The translations under genes were made by a program, and so were the position numbers. This document shows, one piece after another, positions 6,141-14,394 of a stretch of DNA of 64,000 nucleotides. Positions within the stretch are counted from its first letter, which is position 1; each line of letters begins with the position of its first letter. The notes below the pieces were generated by a model. It ran no database searches and was not told the DNA's origin. It saw only the letters and a list, made by a program, of their open reading frames with translations. The DNA lies in contig CAKSZX010000006.1 of assembly GCA_934526065.1 (NCBI GenBank), positions 1-64,000 on the forward strand. The letters run 5' to 3'. This stretch comes from an uncultured Oscillospiraceae bacterium. Its GTDB lineage: Bacteria; Bacillota; Clostridia; Oscillospirales; Ruminococcaceae.

Positions 6141-8222
6141 ATGAAAAAAAGGAATTTAATCTTAGGCGCGGCGTTGAGCCTTATCACGCTTTTTTTAAAT
6201 CACACAGAAGCAAAGGCATTGGATGTGCCGGCGATAACCGTAGATAAATCCGAGTATTCAAATGGCAACTGCCGGGTTTATTTTACAATCAACGGCGCAC
6301 CGGATGGCGGTGTAACCCTTAACATCGGCGATGAAATTTCAAAGGTTTTGCTGGAAAACGTAGGCTATGTAACGCCAAGCGACCAGTTCACCGCAACGGT
6401 ACATATCACTAACAATACCGACGGAGCCCTTGCATACCAAAAGGGCAGTATGAATTTAGGCGCAGATACAACCCCAATACCCGGCCGGGCAATGACGAAT
6501 TTTACCGGCTATAACGGGGCGAAAATTCCCCTTACCCATGTGGCCAGCATGGACACCGGACACTTGGCAATGCGCCGGCTTTTCGACAAAAGAATAGGCC
6601 GCAAAGATTGGAACTTGGTGCTAAGTGTTTATGACCTGTTGGCTGAAAAAGGGTACACCGGCGACAGCCGGATAAGCGACTATCTGCTGGACTACTACAA
6701 GAACAAGTACGGGGAGCCGGAGCTGACATGGCAAAGTTTAGAGCAAAATCATTGGGATGATGTGATAAATGATTTTGCCGGAAGCGGAACAAATGTTTAC
6801 TTCGATCTTACACCGGAAGAATACGCCCGGGCGCAAAATACTCCTCTCGGCCCTTATGTGTACCCTTTGGGGCAGTATTCAAACGGCAATTATCAGGTTC
6901 AGCTTAAATGGCCGGAGGAGGCACCGGCCGCCTTTTCCTACAATGCTTTTTACAAGGACTTGTTTGCAATTACATTTGCAGATGAAAAGCCAAGTATCCA
7001 CACGGGTATGCGCACAAGGGGCGTAGGCGACTATGCAGACAAAACCGGCGAGGCATACACAGCGGCAGAAAACTATATTTCCCAAATGGGCAACGGCGGC
7101 ATTTTGGAAAAAGGGGAAAGCACCGAATTTGTGATGACCCTTACATTTGAAGGTTTTGGCATAGGCAATATGTATATGGGCTATCAGTTCGGCAATTTGT
7201 TTAATATGAGCCTTAATTTTGAAAGAGCAGTAAAGGACATAACAATCACCAAGCAGTGGCAGGACGCCGATGACCAAGACGGTTTGCGCCCTACACAGGT
7301 TACGGTTAATATTTTAGCCGACGGAGAAGTGATTGACAGACCCGTTACCGTTACCGCCGCAGAGGGATGGACGAAAACCGTTACGGGTTTACCCAAATAT
7401 CAAGATGGCAGGGAAATAGTTTACACCATAAAAGAAACCCCTGTTCCCGGTTACGAAAGCAAAGTTGAGGGGTACGGCATTATCAATATTCACACGCCGG
7501 AAGTTACAACGGTAACAGGTACAAAGGTATGGCAGGATGATGACAACCGTGACGGCAAGCGCCCTGCCGGCATAACCGTAAAACTTGTAAAAGACGGTGA
7601 AGTTTTGGCAGAGCAAACTGTAACCGAAAATGAAGATTGGTCTTGGAGCTTTGACAATTTGCCAAAGTATAACAAAGGCCGGCCGATAAAATATTCGGTA
7701 ATCGAGGACGCCGTACCCGGTTACACCGCCATTTACGAAGAAAACGGCAATATCACAAACAAGTACACACCGGGTAAAATAGGCTTTACGGTTATAAAAA
7801 GCTGGAAAGACGGCGACAATGCCGACAGCATACGCCCAAGGTCAATTACCGTAAATTTGCTTGCAGACGGAAAACCCACAGGAAAAACCCTTGTTTTAAA
7901 TACCCAAAACAGTTGGCGAGGCAGTTTTACCGACCTGCCGGAATACGAAAATGGCAAAAAGATAACCTATACCGTTACAGAAAACCCCGTAAGCGGTTAT
8001 ACAAGCCAAATTCGGGGAGATGCGCAAACAGGCTTTGTGATAACAAACCGGCACACCCCAACAACAAAACCACAGACAAACACAACTACTATAACCACAA
8101 CTACTACAACCACGGCAAAATCCCCGGACACATCGGACATAAGCGGAATTTTGGCTTTGGCCGGTGCAATCCTTACCGCTGCCGCAGGTGGGGTTTTGAA
8201 AAAGCGAAATGATAAAAGATAA
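6141..8222 (+). CDS. Cell-wall surface protein with three Cna_B repeats
   Basis: 693 residues from the ATG at 6141 (TTGGAGGA upstream). A signal peptide covers about residues 1-26. A large N-terminal domain of unknown fold (about 27-360) is followed by three Cna_B-type beta-sandwich repeats starting near residues 365, 455 and 548, each with a W(Q/K)D..D..D.(R) opening and a GLPKY/NLPKY/DLPEY core. A Thr-rich linker follows. The tail KSPDTSD (about 660-666), a hydrophobic segment and KKRNDKR form a sorting signal in which PDTSD stands where LPXTG-type motifs usually read PXTG. It should be a sortase-anchored adhesin or pilin-like stalk protein. No sortase gene is present in the window. Confidence 0.85.
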   Translation: MKKRNLILGAALSLITLFLNHTEAKALDVPAITVDKSEYSNGNCRVYFTINGAPDGGVTLNIGDEISKVLLENVGYVTPSDQFTATVHITNNTDGALAYQKGSMNLGADTTPIPGRAMTNFTGYNGAKIPLTHVASMDTGHLAMRRLFDKRIGRKDWNLVLSVYDLLAEKGYTGDSRISDYLLDYYKNKYGEPELTWQSLEQNHWDDVINDFAGSGTNVYFDLTPEEYARAQNTPLGPYVYPLGQYSNGNYQVQLKWPEEAPAAFSYNAFYKDLFAITFADEKPSIHTGMRTRGVGDYADKTGEAYTAAENYISQMGNGGILEKGESTEFVMTLTFEGFGIGNMYMGYQFGNLFNMSLNFERAVKDITITKQWQDADDQDGLRPTQVTVNILADGEVIDRPVTVTAAEGWTKTVTGLPKYQDGREIVYTIKETPVPGYESKVEGYGIINIHTPEVTTVTGTKVWQDDDNRDGKRPAGITVKLVKDGEVLAEQTVTENEDWSWSFDNLPKYNKGRPIKYSVIEDAVPGYTAIYEENGNITNKYTPGKIGFTVIKSWKDGDNADSIRPRSITVNLLADGKPTGKTLVLNTQNSWRGSFTDLPEYENGKKITYTVTENPVSGYTSQIRGDAQTGFVITNRHTPTTKPQTNTTTITTTTTTTAKSPDTSDISGILALAGAILTAAAGGVLKKRNDKR

Positions 8223-8250
8223 AATTTCATATCAATGATATAGCAATGCA

Positions 8251-8280
8251 AAAACGGCTCGATTTCGAGCCGTTTTTGTT
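8251..8280 (+). terminator. Terminator after the Cna_B protein
   Basis: AAAACGGCTCGA/TCGAGCCGTTTT stem followed by a T run. Confidence 0.88.
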
Positions 8281-8406
8281 TGTTGTTATTTATCCGCCAA
8301 ATATCATTTGAGGATAATACAGGACATTCTATAATCTGTTTTGAGCGTACTCAAAATATACTTTACACAGTCCGAAATCACAGAATTATGCAGAATTTTG
8401 CTTATA

Positions 8407-9258
8407 TTACACCTCAAATTCCACGGTTACAATTTCAGGAGGGTTAAACAGTCTGAATGGGAAAGAGCTTTTGCCTATTCCTCGGCTTATAATTTCCGTT
8501 GTGGTTTTAAATTTTTTCATTCCCCGGGCGTACTTTGGCAAAAAGCCTTGGCTTGGCACATACAAGCCTATGTCCGTAAAAGGTATGCCGAACTGTCCGC
8601 CGTGGGTGTGGCCGGTTAAAGCCAAATCCACGCCCCGGCTGTTGTAAGTGTGTATAAACTCCGGGCGGTGAGATAACAGCAATTTAAAATTGCCGTCATT
8701 TTCGCAAAGAGAGATAAGTTTATTTTTAAATGTGGTTTTATCCCGGCAGGTGATTTTTTCATGGCCGAAAAATCTCGGATCCCGTATGCCCACAAGGCTT
8801 ATAAATTCGCCGTTGCGTTCAAGCTGTATTTTGCCGTTGTCCATAAGGGTAACCCCTGTTTCGTCAAGGTTTGCGGCTGCTTTTTCAAAATTTTTAATTC
8901 TTGCCTCGTGATTGCCGCTTACAAAATACACTTTGCATATACCTGTAAGCCTTTGAGCAAGGGATAAGCCCGGCAGAGTATCCGTTGTGTTGTCATCTCT
9001 TCGGCAGTCGAACAAATCCCCGGTTATGGCGATTATATCCGGGTTTTCGGCTTTTGCGTAGGATATTATTTTATCTTCCAAAATCCGGTAGTTGTGGTAG
9101 TCGGAAACTTGCAGTATCTTAAAACCCCCAAAAGCCTTTGGTATTTTCGGGTTAGAGTACACATATCGGGTAACACGCAGGTTGGTATTTTGCCGATTTA
9201 AAAACACCGCCCCGGCTATTATTCCCCCGGCAAGTGCCAAAATATCATTGCTCTCCAT
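8407..9258 (-). CDS. Metallophosphoesterase, YkuE/YaeI type
   Basis: 283 residues. An N-terminal hydrophobic stretch (about 6-22) probably anchors it in the membrane. The calcineurin-like motifs occur in order: DYHN, GDLFD, GNHE, a single HRPE, and GHTHGGQFG, giving a complete two-metal site. Members of this group are membrane-associated phosphoesterases acting on phospholipid or UDP-sugar-lipid substrates; the exact substrate here is unknown. AAAGGAGG precedes the ATG. It lies downstream of sufB on the same strand but beyond a terminator hairpin. Confidence 0.85.
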   Translation of the reverse strand: MESNDILALAGGIIAGAVFLNRQNTNLRVTRYVYSNPKIPKAFGGFKILQVSDYHNYRILEDKIISYAKAENPDIIAITGDLFDCRRDDNTTDTLPGLSLAQRLTGICKVYFVSGNHEARIKNFEKAAANLDETGVTLMDNGKIQLERNGEFISLVGIRDPRFFGHEKITCRDKTTFKNKLISLCENDGNFKLLLSHRPEFIHTYNSRGVDLALTGHTHGGQFGIPFTDIGLYVPSQGFLPKYARGMKKFKTTTEIISRGIGKSSFPFRLFNPPEIVTVEFEV

Positions 9259-9310
9259 GTTTCCGCCTCCTTTTTGTTCTATAATAAGATTATATTATTC
9301 CTTTGTGAAA

Positions 9311-9360
9311 AAATGCAAAAAAGCGAACAATTTTAGGTATAAGCCTAAAATGTCCGCTTT
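9311..9360 (-). terminator. Terminator of the sufCB operon
   Basis: On the minus strand a long stem (AAGCGGACATTTTAGG with CCTAAAATTGTTCGCTT, imperfect) is followed by TTTTTTGC. Confidence 0.75.
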
Positions 9361-9377
9361 CTGTTCATATGTTTGAT

Positions 9378-10307
9378 TTATTTCATAAATCCGGCGATAA
9401 TCTGTTCTTCCGCCTCTTTTTCGGTAAGACCCAAAGTCATAAGTTTAATAAGCTGTTCCCCTGCAATTTTGCCTATTGCCGCTTCGTGAACAAGGCTGGC
9501 GTCGGTGCTGTTTGCGTGTATTTCGGGTATTGCGCTTACCGTGGCTCTGTCCATTACAATGGCATCGCACTCGGTGTGGCCGTTGCAAAGGTTGTTGCCG
9601 TACACATTTGAAAGGAACAACTGCTTTGAATTGTCCCTTGCCACACTTCTGGAAACCACATGGGTGTGGCTGTTTTCGCCGTCAAGGGTAACTTCAAATT
9701 CGGTGGTGGCGTTTTGGTTGCCGTGGGTGAAAATCTTTTCGCCGATAATCAAAGTTGCGTTTGCCTTTAAGTCGGCTTTGGTTTTTCTGTTTGTGGAGTC
9801 AACACCTTTTATTTGCACAGTTTCCATTTCCATGTAACTGCCCTCGTCAAGGTGGCAAACGGTAACAGGGTTAAGTACATTTTCACCTGTGCCGTCCCCC
9901 TCGCCGTAGTGCTTTTCAACATACTTCACCTTGGCATTTTTGCCTATATAAAATGTGTGTATGCCGTCATGCTGGCTTTTTTGGTTGCCGCAGTTGTGAA
10001 TACCGCAGCCGGCAACGATTACAACATCTGCCCCCTCGCCTACATAAAAGTCATTGTAAACCATATCTTCCATACCGCTTTCGGAAAGGATGACAGGTAT
10101 GTGTACGCTTTCGTTTTTAGTGCCCGGCTTTATGATAATATCAATGCCGTCTTTATCTGTTTTTGAAACTATGTCGATATTCGCCGTTGTCCGTCTGTCC
10201 AGCTTTTTGCCGTTTTCACGAATATTGTAAGCCCCCCGTGGCACACCGTGAAGGTCGGATATTGTGGCAAGCATATCCATTTCAAGTTTATCAAGTTTTA
10301 CAGCCAT
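9378..10307 (-). CDS. sufB: SufB/SufD-family Fe-S cluster assembly scaffold (SmsB type)
   Basis: 309 residues, much shorter than classical SufB. It has the beta-helix core with VAGCGIHNCG and the C-terminal signature HEAAIGKIAGEQLIKLMTLGL typical of SufB/SufD. It is paired only with SufC, one base away, so this is a minimal two-gene SUF system (SufB2C2 or SMS type) as found in many strict anaerobes and archaea. The SufBC complex assembles Fe-S clusters in the cytoplasm. No cysteine desulfurase or SufU gene is adjacent, so the sulfur source must be encoded elsewhere or supplied differently. Confidence 0.88.
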   Translation of the reverse strand: MAVKLDKLEMDMLATISDLHGVPRGAYNIRENGKKLDRRTTANIDIVSKTDKDGIDIIIKPGTKNESVHIPVILSESGMEDMVYNDFYVGEGADVVIVAGCGIHNCGNQKSQHDGIHTFYIGKNAKVKYVEKHYGEGDGTGENVLNPVTVCHLDEGSYMEMETVQIKGVDSTNRKTKADLKANATLIIGEKIFTHGNQNATTEFEVTLDGENSHTHVVSRSVARDNSKQLFLSNVYGNNLCNGHTECDAIVMDRATVSAIPEIHANSTDASLVHEAAIGKIAGEQLIKLMTLGLTEKEAEEQIIAGFMK

Positions 10308-10308
10308 A

Positions 10309-11007
10309 TCAGTTTTCCTCCGCTTTTATGATAAGGGGCATAACCTCTTCTTTTGTGCCAACGCACTTGACTTCGCCGCCGGAGAGAAGAATAATCTTGT
10401 CCGCAATATCCAAAATTCTCTCCTGGTGGGAAATTATTATCATATTGCCGCCTACATTGTCGTGCAGGTGAGCAAAAACTTTTATAAGACTGTTAAAACT
10501 CCAAAGGTCGATGCCGGCTTCCGGCTCGTCGAATATGGAAAGTTTTGTGCCTCTTGCCAAAACCATGGCAATTTCAATTCTCTTTAACTCACCGCCGGAA
10601 AGTGAACCGTTTACCTCACGGAAAATGTACTGTTTTGCGTCAAGGCCTACCTCGGTTAAATATTCCAAAGCCTGGCTGTACTTTATTTTGCCGCCGGCGG
10701 CAAGCATAATAAGGTCTTTTACCGTAATGCCTTTAAATTTAACCGGCCGCTGAAAAGCAAAGCTGATACCGGCGTTTGCCCTCTCGGTAATCGACATAGA
10801 TGTTATATCAACTCCGTCAAGGAAAATTTGCCCGGAAGTAGGGGTTATTATACCTGCGATTATTTTTGCAAGGGTGGACTTGCCGGAACCGTTAGGCCCT
10901 GTGATAACCGCAAAGCCCTCATCAACCGTAAGGTTTACATTTTTGAGTATATCTTTCCTTACGCCGTCATTATCGACGGAATAAGATATGTTTTTAAGCT
11001 CTAACAT
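10309..11007 (-). CDS. sufC: Fe-S cluster assembly ATPase SufC
   Basis: 232 residues; ABC-type soluble ATPase. Walker A GPNGSGKSTLAK, signature SGGELKRIEIAM and Walker B LSIFDEPEAGID are in the usual order. The ELKR wording after the signature and the overall length mark it as SufC rather than a transporter ATPase. It drives conformational change in the SufB partner encoded immediately downstream. It is the first gene of the operon; promoter at 11088-11116. Confidence 0.93.
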   Translation of the reverse strand: MLELKNISYSVDNDGVRKDILKNVNLTVDEGFAVITGPNGSGKSTLAKIIAGIITPTSGQIFLDGVDITSMSITERANAGISFAFQRPVKFKGITVKDLIMLAAGGKIKYSQALEYLTEVGLDAKQYIFREVNGSLSGGELKRIEIAMVLARGTKLSIFDEPEAGIDLWSFNSLIKVFAHLHDNVGGNMIIISHQERILDIADKIILLSGGEVKCVGTKEEVMPLIIKAEEN

Positions 11008-11087
11008 TTTTATCTCCGAAAATTTTAAATTTAGAAATTTTTAGCCTATAATATTATACAATCTTTGTATGTTTATATCAACACACT

Positions 11088-11116
11088 ATTGTAGTATGTT
11101 AATATGCTTTTGTCAA
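11088..11116 (-). promoter_or_regulatory. sufCB promoter with nearby direct repeats
   Basis: Minus strand: TTGACA (11111-11116), 17-base spacer, TACAAT (11088-11093). Two direct repeats of the form GTATGTTWATAT occur around 11067-11079 and 11094-11105 (plus strand), one in the spacer and one downstream of the -10. They could be an operator, for example for an Rrf2/IscR-type regulator; that assignment is a guess. Confidence 0.6.
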
Positions 11117-11238
11117 TAAATTTGACGGTTTTATGTAGTTTGGGCGGATATTTACATCCTTAGACTTGAAAAAGCAAAACAATCATGGTAACATGCAAGT
11201 GTAAGCCTAAACTTTTATCTTAAATATGGTGAAGCAAT

Positions 11239-11433
11239 ATGAAAAACGACAAAAACTCTTTAAAAAAACGATTATATGTGATTTTTTGCGTTATCCTGTC
11301 ATCTTCCGTTTGGGCAATATCAGAATATGTACATTCCTGTTTGCCGGCTGTCCCTGGACGCACCGTCCTCGATAACCTTATTATTATAGCTTTACTTTGT
11401 GTTTTCGGGGTTTATACGGCAAATAAATTATAA
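11239..11433 (+). CDS. Small hypothetical membrane protein (64 aa)
   Basis: 64 residues with a basic N-terminus (MKNDKNSLKKR) and two hydrophobic segments (about 12-30 and 43-60), consistent with a two-pass membrane protein. GGTGA precedes the ATG by 6 bases, a modest ribosome-binding site. No family recognised. It stands alone between sufC (divergent) and tRNA-Arg (convergent). The two hairpins downstream have T runs only on the minus strand, so they terminate the tRNA, not this gene. Confidence 0.45.
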   Translation: MKNDKNSLKKRLYVIFCVILSSSVWAISEYVHSCLPAVPGRTVLDNLIIIALLCVFGVYTANKL

Positions 11434-11504
11434 AAAATATCGGCGGCAGACCTTGGTTTGCCGCCGATAAATATACAAAACAAAAAAGCCGCCAAAGGCG
11501 GCTT
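11432..11504 (-). terminator. Double terminator after tRNA-Arg
   Basis: Two successive hairpins read on the minus strand: AAGCCGCC/GGCGGCTT (11486-11504) followed by TTTTTT, then ATCGGCGGCA/TGCCGCCGAT (11439-11468) followed by another T run. Confidence 0.8.
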
Positions 11505-11510
11505 AAATTA

Positions 11511-11586
11511 TGGTGGACATGGCGGGACTCGAACCCGTGACCTCCAGAGTCGGAGTCTGGCATTCTACCAACTGAACTACACGCCC
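11511..11586 (-). tRNA. tRNA-Arg (anticodon CCG)
   Basis: 76 bases with an encoded CCA end. Acceptor GGGCGTG pairs with CATGTCC (two G-T pairs). The anticodon stem CCAGA/TCTGG encloses loop CTCCGAC, giving anticodon CCG (reads CGG). The T arm contains GGTTCGAGTCC. A TATAAT box lies upstream on the minus strand (11600-11605). Confidence 0.95.
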
Positions 11587-11802
11587 ACAGTGTTTAATTA
11601 TTATATCATACTTTTTTTGAAAAGAAAAGGGTAAATTGCGAAAAATTCAGACAAAATTCATATTTAGCATACAAATTTATCAAAATCTCCCTGTATATTT
11701 AACTGTGTTATAAGGCAAAATGCACTTTGTCCTTGCATTTTAATATATAATAGTTTAAAATTAGGGTTAGTTTTTAATAACTTTTAATTATCGGAGGGTA
11801 TA

Positions 11803-12969
11803 ATGAATATCAAAAAAATACTTGCTCTTGTTCTTGCAGGGGCATTGGCAACAGCCGCTTTTACAGCCTGCCAAAGCAGTGATAACAGCGATGTGCCAAG
11901 TTACAGCCAAAGTCTCAGCAAAAACGGTCTTTTTAAGGACGGCAAGAAAGAGCTTAAAGCAGAAGAATATATAGATTTGGCAGATTATTCCAATATGCAG
12001 ATTGCCAAAAGCGATGTTGAACTTACAGAGGAAGAACTTGAGGACACCCTTAAAGACGCAATCTCAAGTTACACCACAACAGAGGATGTTCCACGGGATG
12101 AGGCCGCAGCAGAGGGAGACACTCTCAATATCGACTATGTGGGCTCAGTTGACGGTATAGAATTTGTAAACGGTTCCACAAACGGCCGGGGCACCACACT
12201 TGTAATAGGCTCAGGGGCATTTTTGCAGGCCGGCGATATGACTGATGAAAACGGCAATATAACTCACTACAAAGGCTTTGAAGAACAGCTTGTGGGACAC
12301 AAGGCAGGGGAGAGCTTTGATATTGATGTTATGTTCCCGGAGGGATACAGCTCTTCAACCGACGCCGACGGCAACGAAGTTATTTTGGGCGGCAAGGCTG
12401 CGGTGTTCCATGTTACAATCAACAGTGTTAAGAGAACAACTTACCCTGAAATCACAGATGAGTTTGTAGCGGAAAATTTTGCCGACGAATACGAAAGCGC
12501 TGAGGATATGATTGCCAAAATCAAGGCAAATGCGGAAAAAACCAAATTGAAAAACGCAGTGGCCGCAAAGTTGTACCGGGATTCCGAAGTTAAGGAATAT
12601 CCGCAGGTTATGACAGATTACGAAAAAACATATATCCGTGAATACTTTACAAATATTGCCACACAGTACGGCACAACACTTGAAGAACTTATTTCAAGCA
12701 GCGGCGACTATGACACGGTTGACGAGTTTATAGACAGCTACACAGATGATATAGAGTACACCGTTAAGGGCTATCTTATCTGCCAAGCCGTTGTGCAGAA
12801 AGAACACATCAAGGCCAAAGATGAGGACATAAAGGCATATTTTGTTGAAAATGTAGGCACAGAGGACTATTCTTCTTATGAGGAACAGCTGGGCAAGCCT
12901 TATTTGAAACTTATTGTTCTTATGGACAAATACCTTGACGCCGTTATTGAAAAGGTTGAGTTGGTTTAA
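11803..12969 (+). CDS. Trigger-factor-like FKBP peptidyl-prolyl isomerase lipoprotein
   Basis: 388 residues. Lipoprotein signal with lipobox AFTAC (Cys23). An FKBP-type PPIase domain lies at about 100-215 (EGDTLNIDYVGSVDG, then GFEEQLVGHKAGESFDIDVMFP), followed by an alpha-helical region to the C-terminus that resembles the trigger factor C-terminal domain. The ribosome-binding N-terminal domain of trigger factor is replaced by a lipoprotein anchor, so it should assist folding of exported proteins outside the membrane. A paralogue follows at 13132 with a transmembrane anchor instead. Ribosome-binding site CGGAGGG. Confidence 0.82.
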   Translation: MNIKKILALVLAGALATAAFTACQSSDNSDVPSYSQSLSKNGLFKDGKKELKAEEYIDLADYSNMQIAKSDVELTEEELEDTLKDAISSYTTTEDVPRDEAAAEGDTLNIDYVGSVDGIEFVNGSTNGRGTTLVIGSGAFLQAGDMTDENGNITHYKGFEEQLVGHKAGESFDIDVMFPEGYSSSTDADGNEVILGGKAAVFHVTINSVKRTTYPEITDEFVAENFADEYESAEDMIAKIKANAEKTKLKNAVAAKLYRDSEVKEYPQVMTDYEKTYIREYFTNIATQYGTTLEELISSSGDYDTVDEFIDSYTDDIEYTVKGYLICQAVVQKEHIKAKDEDIKAYFVENVGTEDYSSYEEQLGKPYLKLIVLMDKYLDAVIEKVELV

Positions 12970-12986
12970 ATCTTAAAAAAGCGTTA

Positions 12987-13014
12987 AAAAGGCGGACTTT
13001 TTGTCCGCTTTTTG
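12987..13014 (+). terminator. Terminator between the two PPIase genes
   Basis: GCGGAC/GTCCGC core stem extended by flanking A and T runs, ending in TTTTT. Confidence 0.85.
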
Positions 13015-13131
13015 TGTAATATCGGCGATAAAACTTGAAAGTTTTGCCGTTATGATATAAAATAAATAAATGTCACAAAAGCGGCGGCACAGATTTTGAA
13101 TGCCGCCTCATAAAATCACACGGAGGACAAA

Positions 13132-14328
13132 ATGAGTTCAAATAAAAAGGAAAACAAAAACGGCAGCAAGAAATCTGCCAGAATTTTGGCCGGCTTTTTG
13201 GCTGTTGCAATGCTTTTTGGAAGCCTTGTAACCGTTTTTCAGGCATTTTTTGCAGGAAAAAACAACGGCAGTTCAACGGCTTCAAACTTTAATTACAGCG
13301 AAGGCCTTGACAAAAACGGCTTTATGAAAGACGGCGACAAAACAATCAAAGCTCTTGACATTGTAACATTGCCGGATTACAACAGCTATGAAATTTCAGA
13401 TGATTTGAAGAGTGCCACAGACGAAGAAGTTCAAACACAGTTGGATACAATCAAAAAAAATTACACCACCACAACAAACAACAGCAACAGCGACCGTGCT
13501 GTACAAGAGGGTGATGTTGTAAACCTTGATTACATAGCAAAAGTTGACGGCACCGAATTTGAAGGCGGCACAACAGGCGGCAAAGGCAAAAATATTGTTG
13601 TGGGCAGCGATGATGCAATTCGGGCCGCAAACGGCGATTATCAAGGATTTGAAGAACAGCTTATCGGCCACAAAATGGGCGAAAAGTTTGATATTACCGT
13701 TAAAATGCCTTCCGACAAGGCACGGTCAAAGGACGGCAACGGAAACGAAGTTGTTCTTGCCGACAAGGAAGTTGTTTACAGCGTAACACTCAACTACGCA
13801 CAGGATAAACATGTGCCTGAACTTAATGACGATTTTGTAAAAGAAAATCTTTCAAAATACTATGACAGCTATGAGGATATGATCCGGGAAATTAAGGATA
13901 ACATAGTTCTCTCAAAGAAACTCAGCTACATTTGGAACAAATTAGGTGACGAGAGCCAGTTCGGTGAAATTCCTGCCGCAGTTACACGGTTGCAGAAAAA
14001 CTACGCAACACAGAGCATTACCGCAACAGCTTCACAGTACGGCATTGACGCCGCAACTTATGCATCACTTACAGGTGCGGAATCCCTTGACGCTTTGGTT
14101 GAAAAGAGTGCGGAAACCGCAAGCAAAGGAGCTGTTCTCTGCCAGGCTTTGTGCGAAAACGAGGGTATTGAAGTTACGGAGGAAGATGTAAGTTCATTCT
14201 TCTACAAGAACTTCGGCATCGACAATTTGTCAACATACAAGAGCACATACGGTGAACCTTATTTGAAGTACACCGCAATGCAGAATGTTGTTTTGACAAA
14301 GATTTTGGAAAATATCGAAAACAAATAA
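13132..14328 (+). CDS. Membrane-anchored trigger-factor-like PPIase (paralogue)
   Basis: 398 residues. A basic start (MSSNKKENKNGSKKSAR) is followed by one membrane segment (about 19-40). The FKBP core (EGDVVNLDYIAKVDGTEFEG, then GFEEQLIGHKMGEKFDITVKMP) and a helical C-terminal half end in YLKYTAMQNVVLTKIL. The same domain order, the shared KNGLFKDG/KNGFMKDG segment just after the anchor and the shared ending with the previous gene show a tandem duplication. The anchors differ: lipid there, transmembrane helix here. It has its own ribosome-binding site CGGAGG and a terminator at each side, so the two are probably separate transcripts. Confidence 0.82.
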   Translation: MSSNKKENKNGSKKSARILAGFLAVAMLFGSLVTVFQAFFAGKNNGSSTASNFNYSEGLDKNGFMKDGDKTIKALDIVTLPDYNSYEISDDLKSATDEEVQTQLDTIKKNYTTTTNNSNSDRAVQEGDVVNLDYIAKVDGTEFEGGTTGGKGKNIVVGSDDAIRAANGDYQGFEEQLIGHKMGEKFDITVKMPSDKARSKDGNGNEVVLADKEVVYSVTLNYAQDKHVPELNDDFVKENLSKYYDSYEDMIREIKDNIVLSKKLSYIWNKLGDESQFGEIPAAVTRLQKNYATQSITATASQYGIDAATYASLTGAESLDALVEKSAETASKGAVLCQALCENEGIEVTEEDVSSFFYKNFGIDNLSTYKSTYGEPYLKYTAMQNVVLTKILENIENK

Positions 14329-14343
14329 TTTTGTAAAATAGTT

Positions 14344-14372
14344 CACCCCGAAGATTTTTCTTCGGGGTTTAT
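14344..14372 (+). terminator. Terminator after the second PPIase
   Basis: CCCCGAAGA/TCTTCGGGG stem followed by TTTATT. Confidence 0.85.
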
Positions 14373-14394
14373 TATATAATTTCTTTTTAAAGTT

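Noticed and set aside
11239..11433. Small membrane protein as part of the tRNA or sufCB transcript
   Set aside because: It is on the plus strand, opposite to both neighbours; kept only as a low-confidence independent gene.
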